Both the position numbers and the translations under genes were made by a program. From assembly GCF_001650915.1 (NCBI RefSeq), contig NZ_LXYO01000034.1, forward strand, positions 148,922-212,921: a stretch of DNA of 64,000 nucleotides. Direction: 5' to 3'. Under the pieces are notes generated by a model that saw only the letters and a program-made list of their open reading frames with translations, was not told the DNA's origin and did not search any database. Shown here one piece after another: positions 35,168 to 47,138 of the stretch (its first letter is position 1; the number at the start of each line of letters is the position of its first letter). The stretch is from Marinobacter sp. EhC06 (lineage in GTDB: Bacteria; Pseudomonadota; Gammaproteobacteria; Pseudomonadales; Oleiphilaceae).

Positions 35168-36505
35168 TCAGGTGTAGCGTTTGCGGGGGCTTTCAGCGTT
35201 GCGGGAATCCAGACGCTGGCGCTTTTCCGCCAGTTTGATTTCAAGCCCGCGGTTTACCGGCTCATAATACCGGCGCTGATGAATGGCCTCGGGCAGGTAG
35301 GACTCCCCGGCGGCGAAGGCTTCGGGTTCATCATGAGCGTACCGATAAGTATCCCCATGGCCCATACTTTTCATCAGCTTGGTGGGTGCATTACGCAGGT
35401 GTACCGGCACTTCATAGTCCGGGTCCTGGCGGATGTCGGCCATACACCGATTGAAGGCGTTATAAACAGCGTTGCTCTTGGGCGCCAGGGCCAGGTAGGT
35501 CACCGCCTGGGCCAGCGCCAGCTCGCCTTCTGGAGACCCCAGGCGTTCCTGAGCGTCCCAGGCTTCCATGCTTAGCTGCAGGGCCCGGGGATCGGCATTA
35601 CCGATGTCCTCACTGGCGATCCGCACCAGACGGCGGGCAACGTAGAGCGGATCACAGCCGCCATCGAGCATTCGGCACAACCAATACAGCGAACCGTCCG
35701 GATCTGAACCACGAACGGATTTGTGCAGGGCCGATATCTGGTCGTAAAACACATCACCGCCCTTGTCGAAGCGGCGCAGACTGGTCTGCATGACCTGTTC
35801 AAGCTGATCGGCCGCGACACGGTCCACTCCGGATTCATCCGGCTCCGCAAGATCGGCCGCCACTTCCAGAATGTTCAGCGCACGGCGAGCATCACCACCA
35901 GACGCAGAGGCCATCAGGGTCAACACGTCGTCATCAACCCGCAGGCGCCCACCAAAGCCCTCGTCAGCTGTCAGCGCACGGCGTAACAGCTGGAGAATGT
36001 CCTCTTCCTCGAGGTTCTTGAGCACGTAGACCCGGGTCCGGGACAGCAAGGCGCTGTTCAGCTCAAAAGAAGGATTCTCGGTGGTAGCACCAAAAAAGAT
36101 GAAGGTACCGTCCTCAATATGCGGGAGAAACGCGTCCTGCTGACTTTTGTTGAAGCGGTGCACTTCATCCACGAACAGCAGTGTATCCCGGCCATGAGAC
36201 TGCTTGCGATTGCGGGCCCGCTCCACAACGGCCCGGATTTCTTTCACACCGCTCAACACCGCAGAAACCGTCTCAAAGCTCAGGTCGCTGACGTTCGCCA
36301 GAAGTTGGGCAAAGGTGGTTTTACCTACTCCGGGAGGCCCCCAGAGAATCATGGAGTGAAGCTGACCCTGCTCAACCGCTCGTCGCAGCGGTTTGCCGGG
36401 CCCAACCAGATGGGCCTGGCCGACATAATCATCCAGGGTTGCGGGCCGCATTCTGGCGGCCAAGGGGCGGAAACCCGAGGATTCCGCGAACAGGCTGTCC
36501 TGCAT
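35168..36505 (-). CDS. rarA: Replication-associated recombination protein A (MgsA/RarA)
   Basis: A 445-residue AAA+ ATPase acting at stalled replication forks. Walker A is GPPGVGKTT (residues 56-64), Walker [17 protein letters not shown] (about 109-124), sensor 1 [15 protein letters not shown]. The C-terminal tetramerisation domain has the typical [21 protein letters not shown]. The start ATG shares one base with the lolA stop (TGATG), so translation is probably coupled. Confidence 0.96.
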   Translation of the reverse strand: MQDSLFAESSGFRPLAARMRPATLDDYVGQAHLVGPGKPLRRAVEQGQLHSMILWGPPGVGKTTFAQLLANVSDLSFETVSAVLSGVKEIRAVVERARNRKQSHGRDTLLFVDEVHRFNKSQQDAFLPHIEDGTFIFFGATTENPSFELNSALLSRTRVYVLKNLEEEDILQLLRRALTADEGFGGRLRVDDDVLTLMASASGGDARRALNILEVAADLAEPDESGVDRVAADQLEQVMQTSLRRFDKGGDVFYDQISALHKSVRGSDPDGSLYWLCRMLDGGCDPLYVARRLVRIASEDIGNADPRALQLSMEAWDAQERLGSPEGELALAQAVTYLALAPKSNAVYNAFNRCMADIRQDPDYEVPVHLRNAPTKLMKSMGHGDTYRYAHDEPEAFAAGESYLPEAIHQRRYYEPVNRGLEIKLAEKRQRLDSRNAESPRKRYT

Positions 36506-37152
36506 CAGGCCCCGTCCCGGATAATATCCACACCCTCCGGGTAGTCGAGGGTAAACGCGCCGGCTTCAACCGGCTCGTTGAGCCTAATACGGTCAAAGCT
36601 CAGCACACTCAGCTGGGCCAGGGAGTCCTGCATGCGCATCTCCTGAAGCTCACCCTTGAAAAAGGTCAGTCTCAGGGACGTGAACAGGGAATCCGGGCTC
36701 CGTGGCTCCAGTATGAATTCACGGGTGTTGTCACCAATCTGGCGACCGGACACCTCGTAGGTTTCCTCCAGATTATCCACCTCACCACTGAGCAGGAGAG
36801 CCGGGGTGGATTGCACCCGGTCATCGAGATTGTGAATAGTGACCTGCTCCAGATCCGGGTCGTAGACTTCCACCGTCTCTCCGTCACTCACAATAAACTG
36901 CGAAAGGGGCGCGCTGGTTTCCCAGTAAAACAATCCCGGGCGCTTGGCTTTTAGCGAACCACGGGTTTCCTGAACCTTGTTGCCATTTTCGTTGACAACG
37001 ATCTGGATGAAATCCGCCTGGTACGATTCGTAGCCCTTTAGCAACGAGGCCAACTCGTTCGCGTTATCGCTGCCCTCGCTCGCACTCACAGAGCCGGCAA
37101 TAAGCACCGCCATGATCAGGGTGGCCAGGCATTTCATAAAAGATTGTCCCAT
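36505..37152 (-). CDS. lolA: Outer-membrane lipoprotein carrier protein LolA
   Basis: LolA ferries lipoproteins across the periplasm from the LolCDE exporter to LolB. The 215-residue protein has a signal peptide (cleavage near SVSA-SEG) and family segments [32 protein letters not shown], and [10 protein letters not shown]. Two starts are possible; GGAG lies about ten bases before the first ATG, while the second (five codons later) gives a more standard signal peptide. It is 12 bases after ftsK and abuts rarA, the usual ftsK-lolA-rarA order. Confidence 0.94.
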   Translation of the reverse strand: MGQSFMKCLATLIMAVLIAGSVSASEGSDNANELASLLKGYESYQADFIQIVVNENGNKVQETRGSLKAKRPGLFYWETSAPLSQFIVSDGETVEVYDPDLEQVTIHNLDDRVQSTPALLLSGEVDNLEETYEVSGRQIGDNTREFILEPRSPDSLFTSLRLTFFKGELQEMRMQDSLAQLSVLSFDRIRLNEPVEAGAFTLDYPEGVDIIRDGA

Positions 37153-37164
37153 TGCTTGTTACTC

Positions 37165-39735
37165 CTAATCTCTGGGTGGCGGCGGAGCCAGAACTTCACG
37201 GGCCCCGTTATGGCCTGCGGCGCTTACCACGCCGGATGCTTCCATGGCATCAACCAGGTTTGCCGCCCGGTTGTACCCGATCTTGAATTTTCGCTGCACC
37301 GAGGAAATCGAAACTCGGCGCCCTTCAGTGACGAACGCGACTGCCTCGTCGTAGAGCGCATCGCCTTCGCTGTCTCCACCGCCTTCTGAAAGGTTGGGTA
37401 CCCCGGGCAGGCTCTCGCCTTCAGCGCCGTTGAGGACATCGTCCACATAGACGGGCTCGCCACGGGCTTTCCAGGCACTGACCACGCGGTGAACCTCATC
37501 GTCATCCACAAAAGCTCCATGCACCCGAACGGGCAGGCCCGACCCGGGTGGCAGGTAGAGCATGTCACCGTGCCCCAGAAGCTGCTCGGCACCGCCCTGA
37601 TCCAGTACCGTGCGCGAATCGATCTTGGACGATACCTGGAACGACATTCGGGTAGGAATGTTGGCCTTGATCAGACCCGTTATCACATCTACAGAGGGCC
37701 GCTGCGTGGCAAGGATCAGGTGAATACCGGCCGCACGCGCCTTCTGGGCAATCCGGGCAATCAGTTCCTCAACTTTCTTGCCGACAATCATCATCATGTC
37801 GGCGAATTCGTCGATCACCACCACGATGAATGGCAGGGTGTCGAGTTCCGGCCGTTCCTGCTCGTCGTTGGCCAGATACTCGTCCGGCTTCCAGAACGGA
37901 TCCAGGAGCGGTTCACCAGCGGCCACCGCATCTTTGATCTTGCGGTTGTAGCCCGCCAGGTTACGGACCCCGAGGCTGGCCATCAGCTTGTACCGGCGCT
38001 CCATTTCAGCCACACACCAGCGCAATGCATTGGCAGCCTCTTTCATATCCGTGACCACCGGCGCCAGCAGGTGGGGAATGCCATCGTAGATGCTCAGTTC
38101 GAGCATCTTCGGGTCCACCATGATGAAGCGGACCTCTTCCGGGCCTGCCTTCAGCAGCATACTCAGGAGCATGGCATTGACGCCGACGGATTTACCGGAA
38201 CCGGTGGTGCCCGCTACCAGCAGGTGTGGCATCTTGGAGAGATTGGCAACCATCGGGTTGCCGCCAATGTCGTTACCCAATGCAAGGGTCAGTGGTGAAC
38301 TGGATTCCTGGAACACCCGCGCGCCAAGCACTTCGCTGAGCCGGACCATTTCCCGTTCTTCGTTGGGAATTTCGATACCGACCACGGACTTGCCGGGAAT
38401 TACCTCGACCACCCGAACGCTCAGTACCGCCAGAGACCGGGCCAGGTCCTTGGCCAGATTGGAAATCTTGCTGACCTTCACGCCTGGGGCCGGTTTGATC
38501 TCGAACCGGGTAATGACAGGGCCGGGATTGACCTCGACAACTTCAACAGATACCCCGAAATCACCAAGCTTTTCCTCAAGCAACCGGGACATATGTTCGA
38601 GGGACTCTTCCGAGTAGCCTCTTTCCTTATGCTCCTCGGGCGGATCCAGCAGGGAAATTGGCGGAATCGGGCTTTCAATATCTTCCAGCAACGAAGGCTG
38701 CTTGCTGCCCTTGTCTTTTGACTGGGAAGGTTGTTCATCTTTCTTGAAGGGCGAAATCTTCAGCGACCGGCCGGCCGGCTGGGAAGCTGGCTCAGCCTTG
38801 GCGGGCTTCCCGTTTGCAGCGGGCACCTCATCACGAGAGCTGAAACTTTCGAGCCTCGCCGGTTCCGGGTCGACCTCGGCAGAGAAACCATCCAGTGCAG
38901 GCTCTTTTCGACCGGCTTCCGGCTTTGGAGCAGCCTTCGGGGCTTTCGGCTTCTTCGGTCCGAAACCTCGAATCCGCTGCCACCAGCGCGGTTTGTCGGA
39001 ATCCGCTTTCTTCCGTGAGTTGTCCACAGCAGGCACACGGTCCTTGACCACCGGTGGCTCAGCTTTGGGCTCTGGTTTCTCAGGCTTCGGCTTGCCTTTG
39101 AAAAGGCTCTTGATGGCAAGCCCCGTTCTGAGGGTCAGCCCACCCACCTGATCCATCAACCAGAACCAGGACAGGCCGGTGGTGACAGTCAGTGCGAAGA
39201 GGAAGATGGCAATCAGCAAAAGCGTCGTGGCCGGCAGATTGAAAAACCGCACCATGGCGTCGGCTACGGCCGTTCCAAGCACGCCGCCTGAGGAGGCCCC
39301 GAGACCAAACACGGAATACAGCGACAACAGGCTGGTTGCCGAGAGGAGGATCAGCAGGAAGCCACCAAACCGCATCATGAAGAGCGGCCAGTGCAGATCC
39401 AGGGAATCGTTACGCCGACGGATAAGCATCAACGCGTAACCGGCAATCATGACCGGGAACAAATACGCCACATGGCCAAAGAAGTCCATGAAAAGGCTGG
39501 CCAGCCAGGCGCCGGTGCGACCGGCATAATTCTGAACGCTGGTGTCATGGCCAATGCTTGCCCAGCCAGGATCTGAGGGGCTGAAGGTGACCAGTGCCAT
39601 GGAGAGGTATATAGACAGGGCTATCAGCGCGATAACAGCGCCTTCACGGGCGCCCTGGGCTGCCAGGCGGCGAAAGCGCAGCTGCTTCTCTGTCAGTTCC
39701 TGTGGTGCTTTCTTCGCTTTTGCAGATTCGGCCAT
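37165..39735 (-). CDS. ftsK: DNA translocase FtsK
   Basis: FtsK anchors at the division septum and pumps DNA to resolve chromosomes. The 856-residue protein has a shortened four-to-five-segment membrane domain (about residues 28-200), a Pro/Lys-rich linker (205-360) much shorter than that of E. coli, then the motor. Walker A is GTTGSGKS (509-516), followed by [12 protein letters not shown] and the [14 protein letters not shown]alker B. The C-terminal gamma winged helix ([20 protein letters not shown] onward) should read KOPS sites. It starts six bases after metZ ends. Confidence 0.97.
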   Translation of the reverse strand: MAESAKAKKAPQELTEKQLRFRRLAAQGAREGAVIALIALSIYLSMALVTFSPSDPGWASIGHDTSVQNYAGRTGAWLASLFMDFFGHVAYLFPVMIAGYALMLIRRRNDSLDLHWPLFMMRFGGFLLILLSATSLLSLYSVFGLGASSGGVLGTAVADAMVRFFNLPATTLLLIAIFLFALTVTTGLSWFWLMDQVGGLTLRTGLAIKSLFKGKPKPEKPEPKAEPPVVKDRVPAVDNSRKKADSDKPRWWQRIRGFGPKKPKAPKAAPKPEAGRKEPALDGFSAEVDPEPARLESFSSRDEVPAANGKPAKAEPASQPAGRSLKISPFKKDEQPSQSKDKGSKQPSLLEDIESPIPPISLLDPPEEHKERGYSEESLEHMSRLLEEKLGDFGVSVEVVEVNPGPVITRFEIKPAPGVKVSKISNLAKDLARSLAVLSVRVVEVIPGKSVVGIEIPNEEREMVRLSEVLGARVFQESSSPLTLALGNDIGGNPMVANLSKMPHLLVAGTTGSGKSVGVNAMLLSMLLKAGPEEVRFIMVDPKMLELSIYDGIPHLLAPVVTDMKEAANALRWCVAEMERRYKLMASLGVRNLAGYNRKIKDAVAAGEPLLDPFWKPDEYLANDEQERPELDTLPFIVVVIDEFADMMMIVGKKVEELIARIAQKARAAGIHLILATQRPSVDVITGLIKANIPTRMSFQVSSKIDSRTVLDQGGAEQLLGHGDMLYLPPGSGLPVRVHGAFVDDDEVHRVVSAWKARGEPVYVDDVLNGAEGESLPGVPNLSEGGGDSEGDALYDEAVAFVTEGRRVSISSVQRKFKIGYNRAANLVDAMEASGVVSAAGHNGAREVLAPPPPRD

Positions 39736-39741
39736 GAATGC

Positions 39742-40983
39742 TCAGACGTTATCGGTGCTTGCGTTCCGAAGCGCCTGAAAGCCCCTTTCAAGATCGGTTT
39801 TCAGGTCTTCAACAGCTTCGATTCCAACGGAAATCCTGATCAGGTTTTCCGTAATCCCGGCCCGCGCCTTATCCTCCGGCGATAAGCGCCCGTGAGTCGT
39901 CGTGGCCGGATGTGTGATCGTGGTTTTAACGTCACCCAGGTTTGCCGTAATGGAAATCATTCGGGTGCCATCAATGAAGGCCCATGCCTCTTCCCGCGCG
40001 CCCTTGAGCTGGAACGACAGCACACCACCAAATCCGGTTTGCTGTTTTTTCGCCAACTCGTGTTGCGGATGACTCTGGAGCCCGGCATAGAAAACACGTT
40101 CAACCGCCGGCTGTTGCTCCAGCCACAAGGCCAACTCTAACGCATTGTCACAGTGGGCGCGCATACGAATTGGTAAGGTTTCCAATCCCTTCTGGAACAC
40201 CCAGGCGTTAAAGGGGCTCATGGTGGGACCGGCCGAACGCAGGAAGCCATAGACCTCTTCCATCATTTTTTCGGACCCGACCACAACACCCCCGACGCAG
40301 CGGCCCTGGCCATCCAGGTATTTGGTGGCCGAGTGAATCACGATGTCTGCGCCCTGCTCCAACGGACGCTGCAGCACAGGGGTGCAGAAGCAATTATCCA
40401 CCACGAACAGAGCATCATTGTCATGGGCAAGCTGTCCCAGAGCCGCCATATCCGCCACTTCACAGAGGGGATTGGACGGAGTTTCAATGAACAGCATCCG
40501 GGTTTCAGGACGCACCGACGCCCGCCACTCTTCCATATCGGTCAGACTGACAAACGTGGTATCCACTCCGAATCGGGCCATGTATTTCTGAAACAACACG
40601 TTGGTGGTGCCGAACACACCCCGGGAGCAGATCACATGATCCCCGCTCTGCAGCAGCGCCATGCAGGTACTCAGGATCGCAGACATGCCGGAGGCGGTAG
40701 CAACAGCCCGCTCTCCGCCTTCCATGGCAGCGATTCGACCCTCGAAAGCCTGAACCGTCGGATTGGTGAATCGGGAATAGATGTTGCCGGGCTCATCGCC
40801 GCCAAATCGCGCCGCTGCCTGTGCTGCACTGCCATAAACGAAGCTGGAAGTGGGAAATATTGCATCGCTGTGCTCGAGCTGCCCGGTGCGGATCTGCCCT
40901 GCCCTCACGGCCAGCGTATCCACGGACATCCCCTCCAGATCGGATTCCGGGATCCAGACAGTTTCTTCGCGGCGAAAGGTCAT
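39742..40983 (-). CDS. metZ: O-succinylhomoserine sulfhydrylase
   Basis: MetZ makes homocysteine directly from O-succinylhomoserine and sulfide, bypassing cystathionine. The 413-residue PLP enzyme of the Cys/Met metabolism family has the cofactor lysine at Lys221 in HSATKYLDGQGRCVGG, the phosphate-binding ATASGMSAIL, and IYSRFTNPTVQAFE. Assignment to MetZ rather than MetB or MetY rests on its close sequence feel and its position next to purF, as in Pseudomonas. Sulfide would come from CysI; the product feeds MetH, also in this window. Confidence 0.9.
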   Translation of the reverse strand: MTFRREETVWIPESDLEGMSVDTLAVRAGQIRTGQLEHSDAIFPTSSFVYGSAAQAAARFGGDEPGNIYSRFTNPTVQAFEGRIAAMEGGERAVATASGMSAILSTCMALLQSGDHVICSRGVFGTTNVLFQKYMARFGVDTTFVSLTDMEEWRASVRPETRMLFIETPSNPLCEVADMAALGQLAHDNDALFVVDNCFCTPVLQRPLEQGADIVIHSATKYLDGQGRCVGGVVVGSEKMMEEVYGFLRSAGPTMSPFNAWVFQKGLETLPIRMRAHCDNALELALWLEQQPAVERVFYAGLQSHPQHELAKKQQTGFGGVLSFQLKGAREEAWAFIDGTRMISITANLGDVKTTITHPATTTHGRLSPEDKARAGITENLIRISVGIEAVEDLKTDLERGFQALRNASTDNV

Positions 40984-41009
40984 CTACGTCTCCTGCCTGA
41001 AAGCGGCGT

Positions 41010-42536
41010 TCAGTCTTCGTCGTTATGCAAGTCAATAATGCCGTTGTCCCCGTCGGTGCCGCTGGCACTCTCGGATCGCTTCTCGTCATTGCGCAAGCCG
41101 TCTATTCGGCTGAGGTAGGCTTCATCAACATCACCGGTCACGTAATCGCCGGTAAATACGGAGCACTCCCAACCCTCAATGTCATCGTTCACTTCACTGA
41201 CACAGGTTATCAGGTCCTCCAGGTCCTGATAGAGCAGCCAGTCGGCACCAATCAGCTCCCGGATTTGCTCCACAGTGCGGCCATGGGCAATCAGCTCACT
41301 GGCGGAGGGCATATCGATCCCATAAACGTTCGGGTAGCGCACGGGCGGCGCCGCAGACGCAAAATAAACCTTGCGAGCACCGGCATCCCGCGCCATCTGC
41401 ACAATTTCCTTGCAAGTGGTACCGCGAACAATGGAATCATCCACCAGCATCACGTTTTTGCCACGGAACTCCAGATCGATCGGGTTGAGCTTCTGGCGGA
41501 CCGATTTCTTGCGCATTTTCTGGCCGGGCATGATAAATGTCCGACCGATGTAACGGTTCTTGATGAACCCTTCACGGAACTTCACGCCCAGACGGTGCGC
41601 CATCTGCATGGCTGAGGTCCGACTGGTATCGGGAATCGGCATGACCACGTCAATATCGTGATCAGGTGTCTCACGGAGTACTTTCTCTGCCAGGGTTTCG
41701 CCCATCCGCAAGCGAGCCTTATAAACAGACACCTTGTCAATAATGGAGTCAGGCCGGGCAAAATACACGTGTTCGAAAATGCACGGGTAAAGATGCGGCT
41801 GCTCCGCACACTGACGGGTATACAGGGTGCCGTCCGTTTCGATATAGACCGCCTCCCCTGGCGCAATGTCGCGCACCAGGGTGTAGCCCGCCGCGTTCAG
41901 GGCGACGCTTTCTGAGGCAATCATGTATTCCTTGCGGCCGTTTTCGTCCGTGCGCTCGCCGTAGCAGGCCGGCCGGATACCATTCGGATCCCGGAAGCCG
42001 ACAATGCCATAGCCGGTAATCATGGCAATCACGGCGTAGGCGCCCCGGCAGCGCTTATGCACCGCACTGACCGCCGAGAAAATCTCGTCCTTGGTCGGGT
42101 CGAGTTTGCCCAGTTTCTGCAGCTCGTGGGCAAACACATTCAACAGAACTTCCGAGTCGGAGTTGGTGTTGATGTGGCGCAGATCGGTCCGGAACAAGTC
42201 CTTGCTCAGGTCATCGGCATTGGTCAGGTTGCCGTTGTGGGCCAGGGTGATGCCGTACGGGCTGTTAACATAAAACGGCTGGGCTTCGGCTGAACTGGAA
42301 CTGCCCGCTGTCGGATAGCGAACGTGGCCGATGCCTACGTTCCCCACCAGTCGCCGCATGTGCCGGGTGTGGAATACATCCCGCACCAGGCCATTGTCCT
42401 TGCGGAGGAAAAACCGCTCATCCTGAAATGTCACAATGCCCGCCGCGTCCTGGCCCCGGTGCTGAAGTACAGTCAGCGCATCATAGAGCGACTGATTGAC
42501 GTTGGAAGTACTGACGATGCCGACAATGCCACACAT
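41010..42536 (-). CDS. purF: Amidophosphoribosyltransferase
   Basis: PurF makes 5-phosphoribosylamine, the first committed step of purine synthesis. The 508-residue protein starts MCGIVGIV; the Cys after the initiator Met is the glutaminase nucleophile exposed by processing. The phosphoribosyl diphosphate-binding loop is [18 protein letters not shown], and [19 protein letters not shown] is typical of the glutaminase domain. It follows cvpA after 34 bases, the conserved cvpA-purF arrangement. Confidence 0.97.
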   Translation of the reverse strand: MCGIVGIVSTSNVNQSLYDALTVLQHRGQDAAGIVTFQDERFFLRKDNGLVRDVFHTRHMRRLVGNVGIGHVRYPTAGSSSSAEAQPFYVNSPYGITLAHNGNLTNADDLSKDLFRTDLRHINTNSDSEVLLNVFAHELQKLGKLDPTKDEIFSAVSAVHKRCRGAYAVIAMITGYGIVGFRDPNGIRPACYGERTDENGRKEYMIASESVALNAAGYTLVRDIAPGEAVYIETDGTLYTRQCAEQPHLYPCIFEHVYFARPDSIIDKVSVYKARLRMGETLAEKVLRETPDHDIDVVMPIPDTSRTSAMQMAHRLGVKFREGFIKNRYIGRTFIMPGQKMRKKSVRQKLNPIDLEFRGKNVMLVDDSIVRGTTCKEIVQMARDAGARKVYFASAAPPVRYPNVYGIDMPSASELIAHGRTVEQIRELIGADWLLYQDLEDLITCVSEVNDDIEGWECSVFTGDYVTGDVDEAYLSRIDGLRNDEKRSESASGTDGDNGIIDLHNDED

Positions 42537-42570
42537 GGATAAGACTATCTCCGAGTGTTAAAACTGAATG

Positions 42571-43140
42571 TTAGCGGGACGCGGACGCGGGTTCCACGCC
42601 TTCCTGCTCTGTAACGGGTTCCGGTTCCGGCGCATTTTCCGGCGCAGGTCCCAAAAAGCGTGCAAATTCATCGCCCAGGGTTCGCCTGGACCAGTCTTCC
42701 ACCACGGCCAGGCGATCAATAATAATTGAGGTTCGCCACCAGGTATCCTGGGCGAGCGGCGTATAGCGGGTGAACGCAATGGCAACAATCACCACCACCA
42801 CACCGCGTAACAGCCCGAACCCCATGCCAAGCACCCGATCGGTGGCGGACAGTCCAGTGGCCCGAATCAGATGGCCGATCATGTTATTGATGATGGCCCC
42901 GACGATGAGGGTTCCAAAAAAGAGGATGGCGAACGCGGCGATGAGCCGGACCAGAGGCGTTTCAACCGTGCTTTCCAGCAGGGACTGCATCTGGGGATGG
43001 AAGGTTCGAGCCAGAATGAACGCCCCCACCCATGTCACCAGAGACAGGGCTTCCCGTACAAAGCCCCGCTTCAGACTGATGAGGGTGGAAACTGTAATGA
43101 GGGCGATAATGACCCAGTCAATCCAGATCAGCGCTTCCAT
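42571..43140 (-). CDS. cvpA: Colicin V production family membrane protein CvpA
   Basis: A 189-residue inner-membrane protein with four hydrophobic segments in the first 135 residues (WIDWVIIALITVSTLISL, LVTWVGAFILARTF, LIAAFAILFFGTLIVGAII, GVVVVIVAIAF). The C-terminal 45 residues are hydrophilic and Pro/Glu-rich. CvpA is needed for colicin V export and for bile or envelope stress tolerance in enterics, but its mechanism is unclear. Its neighbour purF supports the call. Confidence 0.93.
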   Translation of the reverse strand: MEALIWIDWVIIALITVSTLISLKRGFVREALSLVTWVGAFILARTFHPQMQSLLESTVETPLVRLIAAFAILFFGTLIVGAIINNMIGHLIRATGLSATDRVLGMGFGLLRGVVVVIVAIAFTRYTPLAQDTWWRTSIIIDRLAVVEDWSRRTLGDEFARFLGPAPENAPEPEPVTEQEGVEPASASR

Positions 43141-43231
43141 TGAAAACCCGGTGGAGAAAAGGAAGCGCGAATTCTATCAGGAAACCGCGGCTCGCCAAAC
43201 CGCAAGACACACATAAACCCGAACCCGATCG

Positions 43232-43903
43232 CTATTTTTCGCCGGAGGTAACCAGACTGTTCAGACCAAAGGCATCGTCCAATGCCCTCTTGGCGGATTC
43301 GGCTTCGGATTTGGATGCAAAAGGCCCACTGAAGACGCGAGTCAGTGTGGTGTCCCCGCGGACAACTTCCTGCAGATGAGAGCCATAACCTTTCTCTCGT
43401 ACCTGGTCTCTGAGCCGGCGGGCATTATCGGAATTGCCGAAGCTTCCAAGCTGGACCACCCAGGCGCCTTCCAGGGAACGTTCATATTCAGCGGTTTCCG
43501 TAGCCGAACTCTCTGAGGCTTTTTCTTCAGTTTCGGCCGGAGCACTGGCCTGTTCCTGAGCAGGGGGCGCCGAGGGCTGCCCGCCGTCGGACGACTGTGT
43601 CACCTCGGAGGCTGCTTCGGCGCCGGGAGACTCCTCAAGAATGCGATATCCCGGGGAGTCACCGCCATCGTCTTCAACCGCTGGCGCTGCCACACTGCTA
43701 TCGCTGGACTCAAGGCCGTAGGACGGCGCGGGCTCCAATTCGGAGTCGGGTGCTTCCACTTCGGGGAACGGTGGCTCCTCCGGAATCTTGATGGTGGTAG
43801 AGGTGCGCTCGGAATGAGGCTCATCAAAGAGCATAGGAACAAAGATAACCGCCAGGGAAACAAGGACCAGCGCCCCGATTATTCTCTGTTTCAGTCCATC
43901 CAC
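43232..43903 (-). CDS. SPOR domain protein (DedD-like)
   Basis: A 223-residue bitopic protein: one N-terminal membrane segment (about residues 8-27), a long disordered linker rich in Glu, Pro, Ser and Ala (30-145), then a C-terminal SPOR domain (about 148-220, AWVVQLGSFGNSDNARRLRDQ) that binds denuded septal peptidoglycan glycans. The layout matches DedD, a cell-division protein, and its place between folC and cvpA is the same as for dedD in other gammaproteobacteria. Confidence 0.9.
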   Translation of the reverse strand: MDGLKQRIIGALVLVSLAVIFVPMLFDEPHSERTSTTIKIPEEPPFPEVEAPDSELEPAPSYGLESSDSSVAAPAVEDDGGDSPGYRILEESPGAEAASEVTQSSDGGQPSAPPAQEQASAPAETEEKASESSATETAEYERSLEGAWVVQLGSFGNSDNARRLRDQVREKGYGSHLQEVVRGDTTLTRVFSGPFASKSEAESAKRALDDAFGLNSLVTSGEK

Positions 43904-44026
43904 GTTGCTAGGCTCCCAACTGTTGTGACTGCGCCCCGAGAGGCACCTGTCCGCAGATACTAACTGCCCGGAGGGCGGAACTCAAAGTGCTACCCGCCGC
44001 CATGGACAAAGTTTAAGGCCGGTTGT

Positions 44027-45352
44027 CTAGCTTCCGGCCGAATCTTCAGCCCTTAGAATTGCCCGCCCCTCGGCAACTGTGAAGAACGAGCCGAAAACGA
44101 CGACAACATCGTTCGGGGCCGCTCTGGAAAGCGACGATTTGAGCGCCTCTCCCACTGATTCAAAGGCCGGAGCATGACCGATGCCCCCATCCACCAGTCT
44201 TGACTGCAACTCCTGACCGGATAGCCCCCTCGGCACTTTCAAGCTGGCCAGGTACCAGGCATCGACGACCCCAGCCATTGCTTTTCCGACACCTTCCACA
44301 TCCTTGTCCGCCAGAGCACCGTAAACTGCATGGACCCGTCGGCCAGGGGATTTCAGACTACCCAGCTGTTCAGCCAACCATCCGGCCGCATGGGGATTAT
44401 GACCGACATCCAGAAAAATATCCGGGGAGGACCCAAGGCGCTCGAATCGTCCGGGCACGCAAAGGCCTGAAAGCACCTGTTCAATGACGGAAACCGGGAG
44501 CTCCGGTTCAAGCTTGCGAATGGCAACAACTGCCGCTGCCACGCTTGTGACTGGCAAAGGCCCGGCGGGCAAGCGAACAACTTGATCGTGATAGTTCAGC
44601 AGCACTGCCGGAAAACCGGAACCGCCCTGCTCCTCCCTGACCAGTTCATAGTCCCGCTTGAACAGGTCCAGATCGACTCTCTGGGCGACGGCCTGCTGAA
44701 GCACCGAGCGGGGCGGATCGGTGTCGGCGTAAACCGCTGGGATGCCTGGTCGGAGCACGCCGGCTTTCTCGAATCCGATGACTTCCCGGTTATCACCGAG
44801 GAAGGCAACGTGGTCAATGTCCACAGAGGTCAGTAAGACGAAATCGGCATCCAGGACATTCACCGCGTCCAGGCGACCACCAAGACCCACCTCCAGAATC
44901 CAGTCATCCAGGCCGGCCTCGGCAAAAGCGACAAACGCGGCCAAGGTTCCGAACTCAAAATAGGTGAGCGAGACGGATCCACGGGCTATCTCAACCGCTT
45001 CGAACGCCTTTACAAGGGCCTCGTCGGCAATCTCCTCACCATTCAGGCGTACCCGCTCGTTATAACGCTGCAGGTGTGGCGAGGTATAGGCTCCAGTACG
45101 GCGCCCTGCAGCTCGCAACAATGCCTCCACCGCCGCAACAGCGCTACCCTTGCCGTTGGTGCCTGCCACCGTGATGATGCGTGCCTGCGGTTTCCGACGG
45201 AAAAGCCGGCGCAAAACCACAAGTACCCGGTCGAGGCCAAGGTCAATTTCGGTGGGATGAATTGCTTCAAGATAGGCAAGCCACTGATCGACAGTGGCCC
45301 CGGCCCCCGGCGAAGCCGGAGGCTGGTCTGGACGGTTATTCGACGGGGGCAT
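44027..45352 (-). CDS. folC: Bifunctional folylpolyglutamate synthase / dihydrofolate synthase
   Basis: FolC adds glutamate to dihydropteroate and then extends the polyglutamate tail of folates. The 441-residue protein has the ATP-binding loop [37 protein letters not shown], and [23 protein letters not shown] place the start at 45352 ([11 protein letters not shown]), which overlaps the end of accD by 17 bases. A longer frame to 45442 is only accD read in another frame. Polyglutamylated folate is the co-substrate of MetH, also encoded here. Confidence 0.94.
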   Translation of the reverse strand: MPPSNNRPDQPPASPGAGATVDQWLAYLEAIHPTEIDLGLDRVLVVLRRLFRRKPQARIITVAGTNGKGSAVAAVEALLRAAGRRTGAYTSPHLQRYNERVRLNGEEIADEALVKAFEAVEIARGSVSLTYFEFGTLAAFVAFAEAGLDDWILEVGLGGRLDAVNVLDADFVLLTSVDIDHVAFLGDNREVIGFEKAGVLRPGIPAVYADTDPPRSVLQQAVAQRVDLDLFKRDYELVREEQGGSGFPAVLLNYHDQVVRLPAGPLPVTSVAAAVVAIRKLEPELPVSVIEQVLSGLCVPGRFERLGSSPDIFLDVGHNPHAAGWLAEQLGSLKSPGRRVHAVYGALADKDVEGVGKAMAGVVDAWYLASLKVPRGLSGQELQSRLVDGGIGHAPAFESVGEALKSSLSRAAPNDVVVVFGSFFTVAEGRAILRAEDSAGS

Positions 45353-46262
45353 CTGTTTCAGGCTTTTCCGAAACTTCAAATTCAATGGGCTCTTCGGTTC
45401 CGGGACGCTCCTGACCGGTGAACTTGGCCAGCACATGAGCAATGCGCGTACGCATCTGGTGACGATGGAGAATCATATCGATGGCACCGTGCTCCAGCAG
45501 GAATTCACTGCGCTGGAAGCCTTCCGGCAACTTTTCACGAACCGTCTGTTCGATGACCCGCGGACCGGCGAAGCCAATCAAGGCATTCGGCTCGGCAATG
45601 TTGAGATCGCCCAACATGGCCAGACTGGCAGAAACACCACCGAACACAGGGTCTGTCATTACCGAAATGTAGGGGATCCCCTCAAGCTTCATCCGCTCAA
45701 GCACAGCAGCCGTCTTCGACATCTGCATCAGTGACAGGATGGCTTCCTGCATTCGGGCCCCACCACTGGCGGAGAAACAGACCAGGGGAATCCGATGCTC
45801 GAGAGCGACATTGGCAGCCTGGACGAATTTCTCGCCCACCACCTGCCCCATGGAGCCACCCAGGAAGCCAAACTCAAAAGAGCAGGCAACCAACGGCACC
45901 CCAAGCGTTGTGCCTCTCATGGCCACCAGAGCGTCTTTCTCGCCCGTGCCTTTCTGGGCCTGCGACAGGCGATCCTTGTAGCGTTTACTGTCCTTGAACT
46001 TCAGGCGATCCCAGGGCTCAAGCTCAGCGGCAATTTCTTCTCGCCCTTCGGGATCAAGAAAAACGTCCAGGCGACGACGGGCCGTGACCCTCAGGTGGTG
46101 GTTGCATTTGGGGCAAACATCGAGGTTTTTCTCAAGTTCCGGCTTGTAGAGAAAGGCGCCACATTTGGGGCACTTCTTCCATAACCCCTCCGGCACTCCA
46201 GTTCTCTGCTTGGATTCCGAGCGAATCTTGCTCGGCATGATCTTGTCCAGCCAGTTACTCAT
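45336..46262 (-). CDS. accD: Acetyl-CoA carboxylase carboxyltransferase subunit beta
   Basis: AccD with AccA transfers carboxyl from biotin to acetyl-CoA, giving malonyl-CoA. The 308-residue protein has the N-terminal zinc ribbon, Cys31, Cys34, Cys50 and Cys53 (CPKCGAF and CPKCNHH), and the carboxyltransferase core with [32 protein letters not shown] and [21 protein letters not shown]. accA is not in the window. It lies between trpA and folC, an arrangement common in gammaproteobacteria. Confidence 0.97.
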   Translation of the reverse strand: MSNWLDKIMPSKIRSESKQRTGVPEGLWKKCPKCGAFLYKPELEKNLDVCPKCNHHLRVTARRRLDVFLDPEGREEIAAELEPWDRLKFKDSKRYKDRLSQAQKGTGEKDALVAMRGTTLGVPLVACSFEFGFLGGSMGQVVGEKFVQAANVALEHRIPLVCFSASGGARMQEAILSLMQMSKTAAVLERMKLEGIPYISVMTDPVFGGVSASLAMLGDLNIAEPNALIGFAGPRVIEQTVREKLPEGFQRSEFLLEHGAIDMILHRHQMRTRIAHVLAKFTGQERPGTEEPIEFEVSEKPETDAPVE

Positions 46263-46308
46263 GATTTCATCCTGTCCTTTGACGCCTGTTTGCCCTCCTC
46301 CCCTTTAA

Positions 46309-47121
46309 TCAGGAGGCGAGACTGTCCAGTGCTTCACGCATCGGGTGGAGCAGATCCGTCAATGCCCGTTTGAGCTGGTCGGTATCTGCCTGATTTCTGG
46401 CTATTGTATCGACCAGGACACTGCCAACAATTACACCATCGGATACCCGACCAACCGCTGCGGCGGTTTCCGCATCGCGGATTCCGAAGCCGACACCAAC
46501 AGGAAGCGCGGTCAGTTCGTGAATGTGGTTAACTTTTTCAGCAACCTCATCCACGTTGATGGTGGCGGATCCTGTCACACCCTTGATAGAAACATAGTAC
46601 ACATAACCGGACGAGTGCTCACTGATTGCACGGATCCGGTCATCGGTAGTTGTCGGTGCCAGCAGGAAGATGGCGTCGAGATTTCGCTGGGTAAACAGCG
46701 GCGCAACTTCGTCGGCTTCTTCCGGCGGCAGATCCACGGTCAGGATGCCATCCACGCCGGCATCCTTGGCGGCGTCGGCAAAAGTCTCGTACCCCATGGC
46801 TTCCATTGGATTCAGGTAGCCCATCAACACTACCGGGGTAGCGTCATCTGTTTTGCGGAACTCCTTGACCATGGCAATTACCTGCCTCAGGGAGGTGCCA
46901 TGAACCAATGCACGCTCGCAGGCCAACTGGATAACCGGACCGTCTGCCATCGGATCGGAGAAAGGCACACCCAGTTCGATAATATCGGCACCTGCTTTCA
47001 CAAGCGTGTGCATCAGATCCACCGTGACATCGGGATGGGGGTCACCGGCGGTAATGTAGGGAATAAGTGCCTTTCGACCTTGTCCTTTCAGGGCCTTGAG
47101 GACCCCTTCAATTCGGCTCAT
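46309..47121 (-). CDS. trpA: Tryptophan synthase alpha chain
   Basis: TrpA cleaves indole-3-glycerol phosphate and passes indole to TrpB. The 270-residue barrel protein has the substrate-binding [21 protein letters not shown] (with the catalytic Glu), the catalytic Asp in [15 protein letters not shown], and [12 protein letters not shown]. It starts 17 bases after trpB ends and is followed by accD after 46 bases. Confidence 0.98.
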   Translation of the reverse strand: MSRIEGVLKALKGQGRKALIPYITAGDPHPDVTVDLMHTLVKAGADIIELGVPFSDPMADGPVIQLACERALVHGTSLRQVIAMVKEFRKTDDATPVVLMGYLNPMEAMGYETFADAAKDAGVDGILTVDLPPEEADEVAPLFTQRNLDAIFLLAPTTTDDRIRAISEHSSGYVYYVSIKGVTGSATINVDEVAEKVNHIHELTALPVGVGFGIRDAETAAAVGRVSDGVIVGSVLVDTIARNQADTDQLKRALTDLLHPMREALDSLAS

Positions 47122-47138
47122 GCCTGCTCCTGTCTATT